DNA of 64,000 nt, from assembly GCF_025725645.1 (NCBI RefSeq), contig NZ_CP107007.1:2480001-2544000 (forward strand). Reading direction: 5' to 3'. The position numbers and the translations under genes were made by a program. This document shows positions 17,444 to 25,421 of the stretch, piece after piece. The notes under the pieces were generated by a model. It was not told the origin of the DNA and did not search any database. It worked only from the letters and a program-made list of their open reading frames with translations. This DNA comes from Halomonas sp. GD1P12. GTDB taxonomy: Bacteria; Pseudomonadota; Gammaproteobacteria; Pseudomonadales; Halomonadaceae. Positions within the stretch are counted from its first letter, which is position 1. Every line of letters begins with the position of its first letter.

Positions 17444-18175
17444 ATGTCCGATCTTTCTACCTGGTATCACGACCTGCTCGACGGCAACGCCATCTTCACC
17501 CCGGCCACCATGGCCCACTACTGGGAGGGGCTCGTCACCACCACGCAGCTGGTGTTTCTCTCGCTGGTAGTAGGCCTGGTGCTGGCGGTGCCGCTGGCCA
17601 TCCTGCGAAGCTCCAAACGCAAATGGATCAGCCTTCCCATCTACGCGTACACCTACGTGTTTCGCGGCACGCCGCTTCTGATCCAGCTCTATATCATCTA
17701 CTACGGCGTGGTGTTTTTCGATGGCATTCAGGAGAGCGTTCTCTGGCCGATCTTTCGGGAAGCCTTCTATCCGGCGCTGATCGCCTTCACGCTCAATACC
17801 GCCGCCTATACCACGGAAATCTTTCGCGGCGCGATCAAGGCCACCGCCAAGGGGGAGCTCGAGGCGGCGCGGGCCTACGGCATGTCGGAGTCCTTGATGA
17901 TGCGGCGCATCGTGATTCCCAGCGCCTTTCGCCGCGCCCTGCCCGCCTACGGTAACGAGGTGATCTTCATGCTCCACGCCAGCGCCATCGCAAGCGTGGT
18001 GACGCTGATGGATTTGACCGGCGCGGCGCGCTACGTCTACTCGCGCTTCTACACGCCCTTCGAGCCGTTTCTGTTCGTCGCGCTGATCTATCTCTGCCTG
18101 ACCTTCGCCATTCTGTTCTTTTTCCGCTTTCTGGAAAAGCGGCTGTTGGCGCACCTGAGCCCGCCGTCGCTGTAA
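17444..18175 (+). CDS. aotM: basic amino acid ABC transporter permease (HisM/AotM type)
   Basis: The second permease of the importer, 243 residues. It carries the YWEGLVTTTQLVFLSLVVGLVLA start, the segment YVFRGTPLLIQLYIIYYG found in HisM/ArtM proteins, and the EAA loop KGELEAARAYGMSESLMMRRIVIP. It pairs with the preceding permease. Start codon 17444 lies one base after the preceding stop, with GGGGAGCAC as ribosome site inside the end of that gene. A gap of 121 bases separates it from the binding-protein gene; the gap has no obvious terminator and could hold an extra promoter to give more binding protein. Confidence 0.92.
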   Translation: MSDLSTWYHDLLDGNAIFTPATMAHYWEGLVTTTQLVFLSLVVGLVLAVPLAILRSSKRKWISLPIYAYTYVFRGTPLLIQLYIIYYGVVFFDGIQESVLWPIFREAFYPALIAFTLNTAAYTTEIFRGAIKATAKGELEAARAYGMSESLMMRRIVIPSAFRRALPAYGNEVIFMLHASAIASVVTLMDLTGAARYVYSRFYTPFEPFLFVALIYLCLTFAILFFFRFLEKRLLAHLSPPSL

Positions 18176-18296
18176 GCGGCGGCTGCGTCAAACGAACGTT
18201 GGTTTTTAATGCGTTTTCGACTTTGCGCTCGCCCTCGCTTGGGTTACGTTAAAGAGGATCACTGAATACACCCGTTCACGACAGTGGAGTTTGATG

Positions 18297-19067
18297 ATGA
18301 AAAAACTGCTTTCGCTCTCTTTGGTAGGCCTTGCGGTCGCCGCCGCATCCTCGGCCCAGGCGCGCGACTACGATACCGTGCGCATCGGCGTGGACGTTCC
18401 CTACGTGCCCATGGAGTACCGCACCCCGGAAGGCGAGCTTACCGGTTTCGATATCGACCTAGGCAACGCGCTGTGTGAAGAAGTCGGCGTGACCTGCGAG
18501 TGGATCGAGCAGGAGTGGGACGGCATCATTCCCGGCCTTCTGGCGCGCAACTACGACGCCGTGATGTCGTCGATGACGATCAACGACGAGCGCCGCCAGC
18601 AGGTGCTGTTCTCCGAGCCCTATATCACCATGCCGTCGGCCTGGTTCGCGGCAAGCGATCTGGACATCAGTGAAGCCAATGAAGAAACGCTGGACGGCCT
18701 GACCATCGGCGTTCAGCGCGGCACGCTGCAGGACAACTACGTCACCGACAAGTACGGCAGTATCGCCGACATCAGCCGCTACTCCACCGCCGATGACATG
18801 GTGCTGGACATGGACGCCGAACGTCTGGACATCGTTTTCCTCGACTTCCCGATCGGTCAGTCCACGCTGGTCGAAAGCGACGAAGGCGACTACACCATCG
18901 TCGGCGAGCAGATCACCGAACCCAAGGAGTACTTCGGTGATGGTTTTGGCATCGCCTTCCGCCAGCGCGATGAAGACCTGGCCGAACGCTTCAACGAAGC
19001 GCTCGCGACGCTGCAGGAAGATGGCACCTACGACGAGATTCACGCGCGCTACTTCGACGGCGAATAA
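18297..19067 (+). CDS. aotJ: basic amino acid ABC transporter substrate-binding protein (ArgT/HisJ/AotJ type)
   Basis: A 256-residue periplasmic binding protein. The signal peptide is MKKLLSLSLVGLAVAAASSAQA, cleaved before RDYDTVRIGVD. The SBP_bac_3 landmarks YVPMEYRTPEGELTGFDIDLGNAL and SSMTINDERRQQVLFSEPY are present; the latter holds the alpha-amino and carboxylate contacts. GVQRGTLQDNYV and the FLDFPIG segment follow. It delivers the amino acid to the AotQM permease. ATG codons at 18294 and 18297 and a TTG at 18291 are possible; 18297 is best spaced from GTGGAG. A strong terminator after the stop ends the operon. Confidence 0.92.
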   Translation: MKKLLSLSLVGLAVAAASSAQARDYDTVRIGVDVPYVPMEYRTPEGELTGFDIDLGNALCEEVGVTCEWIEQEWDGIIPGLLARNYDAVMSSMTINDERRQQVLFSEPYITMPSAWFAASDLDISEANEETLDGLTIGVQRGTLQDNYVTDKYGSIADISRYSTADDMVLDMDAERLDIVFLDFPIGQSTLVESDEGDYTIVGEQITEPKEYFGDGFGIAFRQRDEDLAERFNEALATLQEDGTYDEIHARYFDGE

Positions 19068-19095
19068 CCTCTTTTCGTAAGCGTCGAGTAAGTAT

Positions 19096-19130
19096 GCAAA
19101 ACCCCGGCAAACGCCGGGGTTTTGCTTTTG
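19096..19130 (+). terminator. intrinsic terminator of the aot operon
   Basis: A perfect 13-bp stem GCAAAACCCCGGC/GCCGGGGTTTTGC (19096-19108 with 19113-19125), AAAC loop, is followed by TTTT. Confidence 0.9.
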
Positions 19131-19157
19131 GGGCAACGCTTGAGAGCTTTGGGGTAT

Positions 19158-19213
19158 AGTACGTATGGACAGTACGTATGGAGTACGTATAGATCGCACG
19201 TATGAATCGTACG
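19158..19213. repeat. array of iterated TACGTA-type elements upstream of the traX-like gene
   Basis: GTACGTAT occurs at 19159, 19172 and 19083+100 (19183), then a variant GCACGTAT at 19196 and CGTACG at 19208. The spacing alternates 13, 11 and 13 bases, near one DNA turn. Each core is itself a palindrome. The array lies about 100 bases before the gene start and just after the aot terminator, so it sits in the promoter zone. Confidence 0.6.
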
Positions 19214-19310
19214 CGCCGATACTCCTGAGCGGCGAACGCGCGACCGGGCTTGAACTCGACGCGACCGATCAAGTCTGAAGCCATTCTGGCCATCTCAACA
19301 CGGAGGTTTT

Positions 19311-20144
19311 ATGGCACACGCTCCCGGCGATACCGCCCCCCCGGCTTCTTCGCCGCGACCCACGGCGGCTGTTGATCGCCCGCTATCACACTGGACGGCC
19401 TGGGCGCAGTGGCTGGCGCTTTTGACCATGACCATCGACCACCTGGTGCGCTACGTGCTCCCGGACAGATGGGATTTGAGCTGGGCGGGGTCGTCGATTG
19501 GGCGCATCGCCTTTCCGCTGTTCGCGGCCATGGTGGCCTGGCATGGGCTGTTCAATACGCGTAATCCGCTGCGCTACGCCCGGCGGGTACTGGTCATCGG
19601 TCTCATCGCCCAGGTGCCGTACATGATGATGCCGCGATCGAGTGATGCCTTCATCCTCAACGTCTGCTTTACACTGGCAAGCGGTTTGGCACTCGGGGCG
19701 TTGGCCCGCCAGGGCTGGCAACACTACCGTCAGGAGACGCTCGGGTTTGGCTGGCTGCTACTGGGGGCGGCGGTGGCGGTCACGCTTTGGTATCTGCTCG
19801 GCTTTTGGGTCGAGTATGGCCATAACGGCCTGATGCTGATCCCGTTTTTCATGTTCGCCATGTACGCGCTCAACGATAGCGACAATGCGCTGAAATCGAG
19901 GCTCTGGGCGGGGCTGGCGGCGTTTCCGGTGCTCTGGATCGCCGGCCAGATGAACGCCTCGGACATGTCCAAGTCGTTCACCGTGGGCACGTGTATCGTC
20001 GTTCTCATCCTCGCCGCCGGCGGCGCCCGCTACGTCCCGAAGGTGTTCAAAAACATGCCGCGGCGGCTTTGGCTTGCCTGGTATCCGGGCCACTTCGCGC
20101 TCATCGCGCTTTGGGTGGTGCTTAGCGGTCAATTAGCGATGTAA
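19311..20144 (+). CDS. TraX-family membrane protein
   Basis: A 277-residue multi-pass membrane protein. After a Pro/Ala-rich start (1-25) it shows the TraX hallmarks WLALLTMTIDHL and GRIAFPLFAAMVAWHG, then RYARRVLVIGLIAQVPYMM, and further helices to the C-terminus. F-plasmid TraX acetylates pilin, and chromosomal relatives are acyltransferase-like proteins of unknown target. No pilin or conjugation gene is nearby, so a conjugative role is unlikely. The ATG at 19311 follows a strong ACGGAGGTTTT site. The 3' end overlaps the converging diguanylate cyclase by 23 bases. Confidence 0.85.
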   Translation: MAHAPGDTAPPASSPRPTAAVDRPLSHWTAWAQWLALLTMTIDHLVRYVLPDRWDLSWAGSSIGRIAFPLFAAMVAWHGLFNTRNPLRYARRVLVIGLIAQVPYMMMPRSSDAFILNVCFTLASGLALGALARQGWQHYRQETLGFGWLLLGAAVAVTLWYLLGFWVEYGHNGLMLIPFFMFAMYALNDSDNALKSRLWAGLAAFPVLWIAGQMNASDMSKSFTVGTCIVVLILAAGGARYVPKVFKNMPRRLWLAWYPGHFALIALWVVLSGQLAM

Positions 20145-21738
20145 CGCGGTCAGGCAGCGCGGCCTTTTTCATGACGTCGCGCATTTCCGGGCGGTAGCGG
20201 CAAAGCCGCGCCCGCCCTTGCGCCTTGGCCTGGTACATCGCGACATCGGCCTGCTTGAGGATCTCGGCATGGTCGCACTCGTCGGCATTGAAGCAGGTGT
20301 AGCCCATGCTCGGCGTCACCTCTACCTGCTGGCTCTCCAGGTGATAAAACCCGCCCAGCTTGCTTCTCAGCGTTTCCAGGCACGCCTTCGCCATCTCTTC
20401 GGCCCGGTCGTCAAAGGGCCAGTCGAACAGTTTGAGCATCACGAACTCATCGCCACTTAGCCGTGCCGCCATGTCGTCGTCGCCCAGGTGAGCCTCGAGA
20501 CGCTTGGCCACCTGTATGAGCAGATCGTCCCCGGCGGCGTGGCCGAAGGTATCATTGATCATCTTGAAGCGGTCCAGATCCAGAAACATCACTACGCCGG
20601 TTCGCTCGCGGTTTGAGGATTCCTTGCAAAGCGACATCAGCCGCTCGATGAACAGACGCCGGTTGGGCAGATCGGTCAGCGAGTCGTAGTAGGCCTGGCG
20701 GTAGATGGTCGCCTCGTGCCGGGTGCGCTCGGTGAAATCCTCGACGATCGCCATCCCGCCGATGCGATGGTTATTGTCGCAATTCACGCCGTTGAAAATG
20801 GCGCGCAGCGGCGTACCCTTCTCAGCGCCGGGCAGATAGAACGTACCTTCGAAATAGCCCGAGCCCTTCTCGAGGCTGTCGCGTACCCCTTGAGCGACCT
20901 GCTGATTCGCCGAGCGGTCGAGCATGCGATAACCCATGAAGCTGTCACGCGTGCCGCCCAGAATTTTGAGCAATTGCTCGTTACAGTCGGTGATCACTCC
21001 GTTGCGGTCGAAGTGCAGCACTCCCAGCGGCGAGTGATCGAAGATCGAGCGGTAGCGGTTTTCACACTCCTGCAGCTGCGCCTTGCGCGACTCGACACTC
21101 ACCTTGAGCGCGATGTTATCGTGAATGATGCGATGAAACCGGATACAGGTGGTTAGCATCAGTGCCAAAAATACCAGCACGATAATGCCCATCAGTATCG
21201 ATAGCATGGTTGCTCGCAACAAGAAGACGGCGGCCAGCGGCAGTAAAATGAGGCTGATGAAGCCAACCCCAAGCCACTTGACCGGTGAAAGCGTGGTCGT
21301 GCCGCCGGCGGCGATACCGCAGGCGATGACCGCCAGCGCCGCGGTTTGAGTCGGATCGGTCGGGGCAAAAAAGAGAACCCCCGCGGCCCCCCAGAGGGCC
21401 GCCGAGCCAAGCGAGCCCGCGCTGAAAATGTAGAGCCACCGTTTTTGATGGGCGCTGGCCGTGCCCTGCTCATACCAGCGAGCAAACACCAGCCGCAACA
21501 GTGATATGACGCCAAGCGTTAAAAACCAGGCCATGACGGCCACCGGCGAATGCGCCGACCAGAGGATCGCGGCGGTAAAGGCGGCCACGACCAGGCTGCT
21601 GACAACGGGCTGCCATAGATTTTCATATAAAAGTGCCACTTTCGCCGCTTCAAGATCGCATAGCGAGAGCGGCTCATCGGCGTCGACGGGGCCATATTGG
21701 GCAACCCCGGCGAGTTTAAGCTTCCACAGCATGTCCAT
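20122..21738 (-). CDS. membrane PAS-GGDEF diguanylate cyclase
   Basis: A 538-residue signalling protein. The first 190 residues hold several hydrophobic helices (about 45-180) of a MASE-like membrane sensor. A PAS domain follows (about 215-330, RYRSIFDHSPLGVLHFDRNG), then a GGDEF domain (about 370-530). The active-site signature reads RLSGDEF near 427 rather than GGDEF, a variant found in some active cyclases. No RxxD inhibitory site is visible five residues upstream (the residues are GDDD). It would make cyclic di-GMP, a second messenger for biofilm and motility. There is no EAL domain. The start ATG is 21738, with an alternative at 21732. Confidence 0.88.
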   Translation of the reverse strand: MDMLWKLKLAGVAQYGPVDADEPLSLCDLEAAKVALLYENLWQPVVSSLVVAAFTAAILWSAHSPVAVMAWFLTLGVISLLRLVFARWYEQGTASAHQKRWLYIFSAGSLGSAALWGAAGVLFFAPTDPTQTAALAVIACGIAAGGTTTLSPVKWLGVGFISLILLPLAAVFLLRATMLSILMGIIVLVFLALMLTTCIRFHRIIHDNIALKVSVESRKAQLQECENRYRSIFDHSPLGVLHFDRNGVITDCNEQLLKILGGTRDSFMGYRMLDRSANQQVAQGVRDSLEKGSGYFEGTFYLPGAEKGTPLRAIFNGVNCDNNHRIGGMAIVEDFTERTRHEATIYRQAYYDSLTDLPNRRLFIERLMSLCKESSNRERTGVVMFLDLDRFKMINDTFGHAAGDDLLIQVAKRLEAHLGDDDMAARLSGDEFVMLKLFDWPFDDRAEEMAKACLETLRSKLGGFYHLESQQVEVTPSMGYTCFNADECDHAEILKQADVAMYQAKAQGRARLCRYRPEMRDVMKKAALPDRVTSLIDR

Positions 21739-21851
21739 TCCCTGTGCTGTTGGATCGCCTAAACAAAGGCAACCCGTCTTCGTTCAATGAAGTCTTGAGC
21801 CGTAGTTGTAAACGATTTATCTCGTTAAAGCGAATACCAAAATCGACTTAT

Positions 21852-21878
21852 AAAAAAACCGCCTGATAGCAGGCGGTT
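21852..21878 (-). terminator. intrinsic terminator of purEK
   Basis: A 9-bp stem AACCGCCTG/CAGGCGGTT (21857-21865 with 21870-21878) is followed by seven T on the minus strand, 22 bases after the purK stop. Confidence 0.9.
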
Positions 21879-21899
21879 AATGAAGCGTTATCGCGCCCC

Positions 21900-23015
21900 T
21901 TACAGGGTGAAACTCCACTTTACCGAAGGGGCCTCCGGCAGCAGCGTCTGGCACCGACGAACTTTCTCCAAAAGCTCTGCGTGCGAGTCGGCGAGAACGT
22001 TGATGTGCGCAAGCTTGCGCCCGGCGCGCTCGCCCTTATCGTAGCGATGCAGGTGAGCATGCGGGATTGCCAGAAGCGCGGCGTTGTCGCCTTCGCGGCC
22101 GATGACGTTGACCATGCAGGTCGGCGCCATGGCCTCGGTCGAGCCCAGCGGCAGCCCTTGAATCGCCCTCAGATGATTTTCGAACTGACTGGTCGCGGCG
22201 CCGTCCATCGTCCAGTGGCCGGAGTTGTGCACACGCGGCGCCATCTCGTTGGCCAACAGGCTTCCATCTTTGGCTTGGAAAAGCTCCAGCGCCAGCACGC
22301 CGACGTAGTCGAGCTCGTCGAGCAACTGGCGAATATAGCCATCGGCCAGTGCCTGGACGCTGTCGTCGAGATCCGGTAGCGGTGCCACGGAGTAGCGCAG
22401 AATGCCGCCCTCGTGCTGGTTCTCCGCCATCGGGTAGAACACGACCTCGCCGTCGCGACCGCGCACCGCGATGATCGATACTTCGCGCACGAAATCGACG
22501 AACGCCTCGACGATCAGCTGGGAATGGCCAATCGACGCCCAGGCATCACCGGCCTGATCGGCGGATGTGAGCACGGCCTGGCCCTTGCCGTCGTAGCCCT
22601 CGGTGACCGACTTGGCGACCACCGGGCAGCCAAGCTCCTCGGCGGCCTGGGCCAGCGCCTCGGCGCTCTCCACCACGCGGTAGGCCGGCGTGGGAATAGC
22701 AAGCCGGTCGAACAGCGCCTTCTCTTCTACCCGGTTTTGGCACACCGCGATCGCTTTACTGCTGGGATAGACCGGCTTGTGCTGCTCGATCTCGCGCACC
22801 AGCTCGACCGGCAAGTGCTCGAACTCGTAGGTCACGACATCGACCTTCTCGAGAAACGTGGCCAGGTGCTCGTTGTGCGGGTCGACGATCACCTCGCCAA
22901 TGCCCGCACTGGGGCTCCCGGTGGTGTCCAGAAAGGTGAAACGATTGCCCAGCGGGTAGCCTGCCAAGGCGAGCATACGACCGAGCTGGCCGGCACCCAA
23001 AACGCCAATGTTCAT
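21900..23015 (-). CDS. purK: 5-(carboxyamino)imidazole ribonucleotide synthase
   Basis: A 371-residue ATP-grasp enzyme that carboxylates AIR to N5-CAIR with ATP and bicarbonate in purine synthesis. The start is GVLGAGQLGRMLALAGYPLG, the nucleotide-binding segment is VVAKSVTEGYDGKGQAVL, and metal-site residues lie in LANEMAPRVHNSGHWTMDG. The ATG at 23015 has a GAGGAG site. It follows purE by 10 bases and ends with the terminator at 21852-21878, so purEK is a two-gene operon. Confidence 0.96.
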   Translation of the reverse strand: MNIGVLGAGQLGRMLALAGYPLGNRFTFLDTTGSPSAGIGEVIVDPHNEHLATFLEKVDVVTYEFEHLPVELVREIEQHKPVYPSSKAIAVCQNRVEEKALFDRLAIPTPAYRVVESAEALAQAAEELGCPVVAKSVTEGYDGKGQAVLTSADQAGDAWASIGHSQLIVEAFVDFVREVSIIAVRGRDGEVVFYPMAENQHEGGILRYSVAPLPDLDDSVQALADGYIRQLLDELDYVGVLALELFQAKDGSLLANEMAPRVHNSGHWTMDGAATSQFENHLRAIQGLPLGSTEAMAPTCMVNVIGREGDNAALLAIPHAHLHRYDKGERAGRKLAHINVLADSHAELLEKVRRCQTLLPEAPSVKWSFTL

Positions 23016-23025
23016 GGTGGTCTCC

Positions 23026-23538
23026 TCAGGCCTGATCGGTATCGATGCGGGGGTCCGGGTTATCGAGCACGGCTTGGGTCTGCTCGGCGCGAAACGCCTC
23101 GACCGCCTCGCGCACGGCGCTATCCTGAAGCCCCACGATCTGCGCGGCCAGAAGGCCTGCGTTGGTCGCCCCGGCCTTGCCGATGGCTAGCGTTCCCACG
23201 GCGATACCGCCGGGCATCTGGGCAATGGAGAGGAGCGAATCGAGCCCCTTGAGCGATTTGGACTCCACCGGCACGCCCAGCACGGGAAGCGGCGTTTGAG
23301 AAGCCACCATGCCCGGCAGGTGCGCCGCCCCGCCCGCGCCGGCCACGATCACCTGAAGCCCGCGCTCCGCCGCACCCTTGGCGTAGTCGAACAACAGATC
23401 CGGCGTACGGTGCGCCGAGACCACGCGGGTCTCAAAAGCAACGCCCAGGCGCTCGAGCATTTGGGTGGCGTGTTCCATCACGGGCCAGTCGGATTTGGAT
23501 CCCATAATTACGCCCACTTGGGGTGCGCGGCTGGACAT
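23026..23538 (-). CDS. purE: N5-carboxyaminoimidazole ribonucleotide mutase
   Basis: A class I PurE of 170 residues with the phosphate-binding [16 protein letters not shown], the [16 protein letters not shown] active-site histidine segment and the [14 protein letters not shown] loop. It converts N5-CAIR to CAIR, the step after PurK. The start ATG 23538 has GAGGAG 7 bases upstream. The AT-rich stretch at about 23595-23635 upstream is the probable promoter on the minus strand; no PurR box was confirmed. Confidence 0.96.
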   Translation of the reverse strand: MSSRAPQVGVIMGSKSDWPVMEHATQMLERLGVAFETRVVSAHRTPDLLFDYAKGAAERGLQVIVAGAGGAAHLPGMVASQTPLPVLGVPVESKSLKGLDSLLSIAQMPGGIAVGTLAIGKAGATNAGLLAAQIVGLQDSAVREAVEAFRAEQTQAVLDNPDPRIDTDQA

Positions 23539-23742
23539 GGATTCGCTCCTCGGCCGAAGGCCATCAATCGGTAAAAGATGAAAAGCCGCAAGGCTTGGCT
23601 ATAATTTTAAAGGCGCATAGTTTACCAGAGCGGGCCGAATTAGGGGCTTCGATCGGTGGATGAAATTTTAGCCGGATCAGGCATTGAAAAGCGCTTCCGT
23701 TAGCGTCATTGTGTAGGTGTCACTTTTGACCCATGGAGTCAC

Positions 23743-24021
23743 ATGAGTACGGCAACGTCGACTGCTCACGCAGAAACGCTGGACCCTCCTCGAAGCAGCC
23801 CTGACCTCGACGTCAGGGAATTGGAAAAACGCACGCGCTTGATGCGCATCATCACTCGTCTGGTCGCCGTATCGGATCTGGGAAGCCGCGAAATCGCCCG
23901 CCGGGCCGGCCTTCCCGTCCAGAAGATCAGCGACCTGCTCGCCGGAAGGCTCGAGCATCTGAATCTGGACGAACTCAACGTCCTGCGCCGCACATTAGAG
24001 CTGGAGGCGCCAACGCCATAG
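23743..24021 (+). CDS. small HTH protein, HigA/XRE-like
   Basis: A 92-residue protein. The first 25 residues are disordered (Ser, Thr, Pro rich). Residues about 30-88 form a helix-turn-helix of the HTH_37/XRE type: SREIARRAGLPVQKISDLLAGR is the recognition unit. Such domains occur in HigA-like antitoxins, but no toxin-sized gene lies beside it: it stands alone between divergent purE and a terminator. It is either a solitary regulator or an orphan antitoxin relative. The ATG at 23743 has ATGGAGTC upstream. Confidence 0.75.
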   Translation: MSTATSTAHAETLDPPRSSPDLDVRELEKRTRLMRIITRLVAVSDLGSREIARRAGLPVQKISDLLAGRLEHLNLDELNVLRRTLELEAPTP

Positions 24022-24040
24022 CCTCCAGGTGTGAACCGAT

Positions 24041-24071
24041 AAACGCCTCGCCAAACGCGAGGCGTTTTTTT
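24041..24071 (+). terminator. intrinsic terminator after the small HTH gene
   Basis: An 11-bp stem AAACGCCTCGC/GCGAGGCGTTT (24041-24051 with 24057-24067) is followed by T residues. It may also act on chrA from the other side, though the T-run there is weak. Confidence 0.85.
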
Positions 24072-24132
24072 GTGCTCAAAGCACGGCTTGGCCCGTCATG
24101 AATAAGCACGTTATGAATAAGCCCGCCATGAC

Positions 24133-25314
24133 TCAGCCCAGCACTATTCCACCCAACAGGACGATGATCACGACCGCCCAGGCGGGCAGGCGCCACACGC
24201 TCAGCAGAAGAAAACCGGTGAGCGCCAGCGCGACATCGATAGGCACCAGCACCGCGCTGACCCACACCGGGTCGAAAAGCGCGAGCCCCAGAATGCCCAC
24301 GACCGCCGCACTGGCGCCACGCAGAAGTGCCTGGGCACGCTCGCCGCGGCGAAAACGGTGCCAGAACGGCAGCACCCCCACCAGCAGTAAAAAGCCGGGG
24401 GCGAAAATCGCCACCAACGCCAGCGCCGCCCCGGCCCCGGCATTGACGCCCGGCCACAGCGCGCCAAGGTAAGCGGCGAAGGTGAAAAGCGGCCCCGGAA
24501 TCGCCTGGGCGGCGCCGTAGCCGGTCATGAACGCATCATTTGAGATAAGACCTAGCTGAACCGTTTCGGCGCTCAGAAGCGGTAGCACCACGTGGCCGCC
24601 GCCAAAGACCAGCGCCCCGGCGCGGTAAAAGGCATCGACCATATCGAGCCCAACCGCCATCGGCGCTAGCAGCGGCAGCGCCCCCAACAGCAGCGCGAAA
24701 AGCGCAAGCGCGACGGCCCCGGCGCGGCGCGAGACGCCAAAGGAGAATGTATCCACCTCCCCCCGGGGCGACGGCGACCGGCAGAGCCAAAGCCCCGCCG
24801 CCGCACCCAGCGCAATGGCGCCGACCTGGCCCGCCGGGCCGCTTGCGAGCGCGGCCACGAACACCGCGCCCAGCGCAATCCCCGCCCGCGCTCTATCCGG
24901 GCAAAGGCTTTTCGCCATTCCCCAAACGGCGTGGGCCACCACCGCCACGGCCACAAGTTTGAGGCTATCGATCACGCGCTCGAACAGCGGACCCTCGAGT
25001 GCTGTCGCGCCCAGCGCGAACAGTGCCAGCAGTAGCGCCGAAGGCAGCGTAAACGCCACCCACGCCGCGGCAGCCCCCCAGGGGCCGGCGCGCAAGAGCC
25101 CGAGCGCAAAGCCCACCTGGCTGCTCGCCGGGCCGGGCAAAAACTGGCAAAGCGCCACCAGTTCCGCATAGGCCGCCTCGGACAACCAGCGACGTCTGAC
25201 GACGAACTCGGTATGGAAATAGCCCAGATGCGCGACGGGGCCGCCAAAAGAGGTGCAGCCCAGCCACAAAAACGTTCGAAAGACATCGAAAACTCGCCCG
25301 TGCCGACTCGCCAT
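24133..25314 (-). CDS. chrA: chromate efflux transporter, long-chain CHR family
   Basis: A 393-residue inner-membrane protein with two homologous CHR halves. The N-half has LWLGCTSFGGPVAHLGYFHTEFV and the CQFLPGPASSQVGFALG motif; the C-half has GALVFGGGHVVLPLL and TGYGAAQAIPGPLFTFAAYLG. The bidomain form exports chromate or takes part in sulfate/chromate transport. The start ATG 25314 has a strong GAGGAGG site. No chromate regulator (ChrB) is adjacent. It is a single gene between the ilvD terminator and the terminator at 24041. Confidence 0.92.
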   Translation of the reverse strand: MASRHGRVFDVFRTFLWLGCTSFGGPVAHLGYFHTEFVVRRRWLSEAAYAELVALCQFLPGPASSQVGFALGLLRAGPWGAAAAWVAFTLPSALLLALFALGATALEGPLFERVIDSLKLVAVAVVAHAVWGMAKSLCPDRARAGIALGAVFVAALASGPAGQVGAIALGAAAGLWLCRSPSPRGEVDTFSFGVSRRAGAVALALFALLLGALPLLAPMAVGLDMVDAFYRAGALVFGGGHVVLPLLSAETVQLGLISNDAFMTGYGAAQAIPGPLFTFAAYLGALWPGVNAGAGAALALVAIFAPGFLLLVGVLPFWHRFRRGERAQALLRGASAAVVGILGLALFDPVWVSAVLVPIDVALALTGFLLLSVWRLPAWAVVIIVLLGGIVLG

Positions 25315-25376
25315 CGAAAGGCCTCCTCATGAAACGAAAGCCCCACTCTAGCCCAGCCGTTTGACGCCGACGTGAC

Positions 25377-25401
25377 AAAAAAAGGGCCGCGAGTGCGGCC
25401 C
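25377..25401 (-). terminator. intrinsic terminator after ilvD
   Basis: Stem GGGCCGC/GCGGCCC (25384-25390 with 25395-25401) with GAGT loop; the minus-strand transcript continues into seven T (25377-25383). It lies 20 bases after the ilvD stop. Confidence 0.88.
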
Positions 25402-25421
25402 TGGGCGTTGGCTAAAAGTGT

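Noticed and set aside
19158-19213. Short repeats as a possible CRISPR array
   Set aside because: Units are 8-11 bases with no spacers of fixed length and no cas gene nearby.
19311-20144. Conjugative element signalled by the TraX-like gene
   Set aside because: No other transfer, relaxase or pilin gene is present; chromosomal TraX relatives are common.
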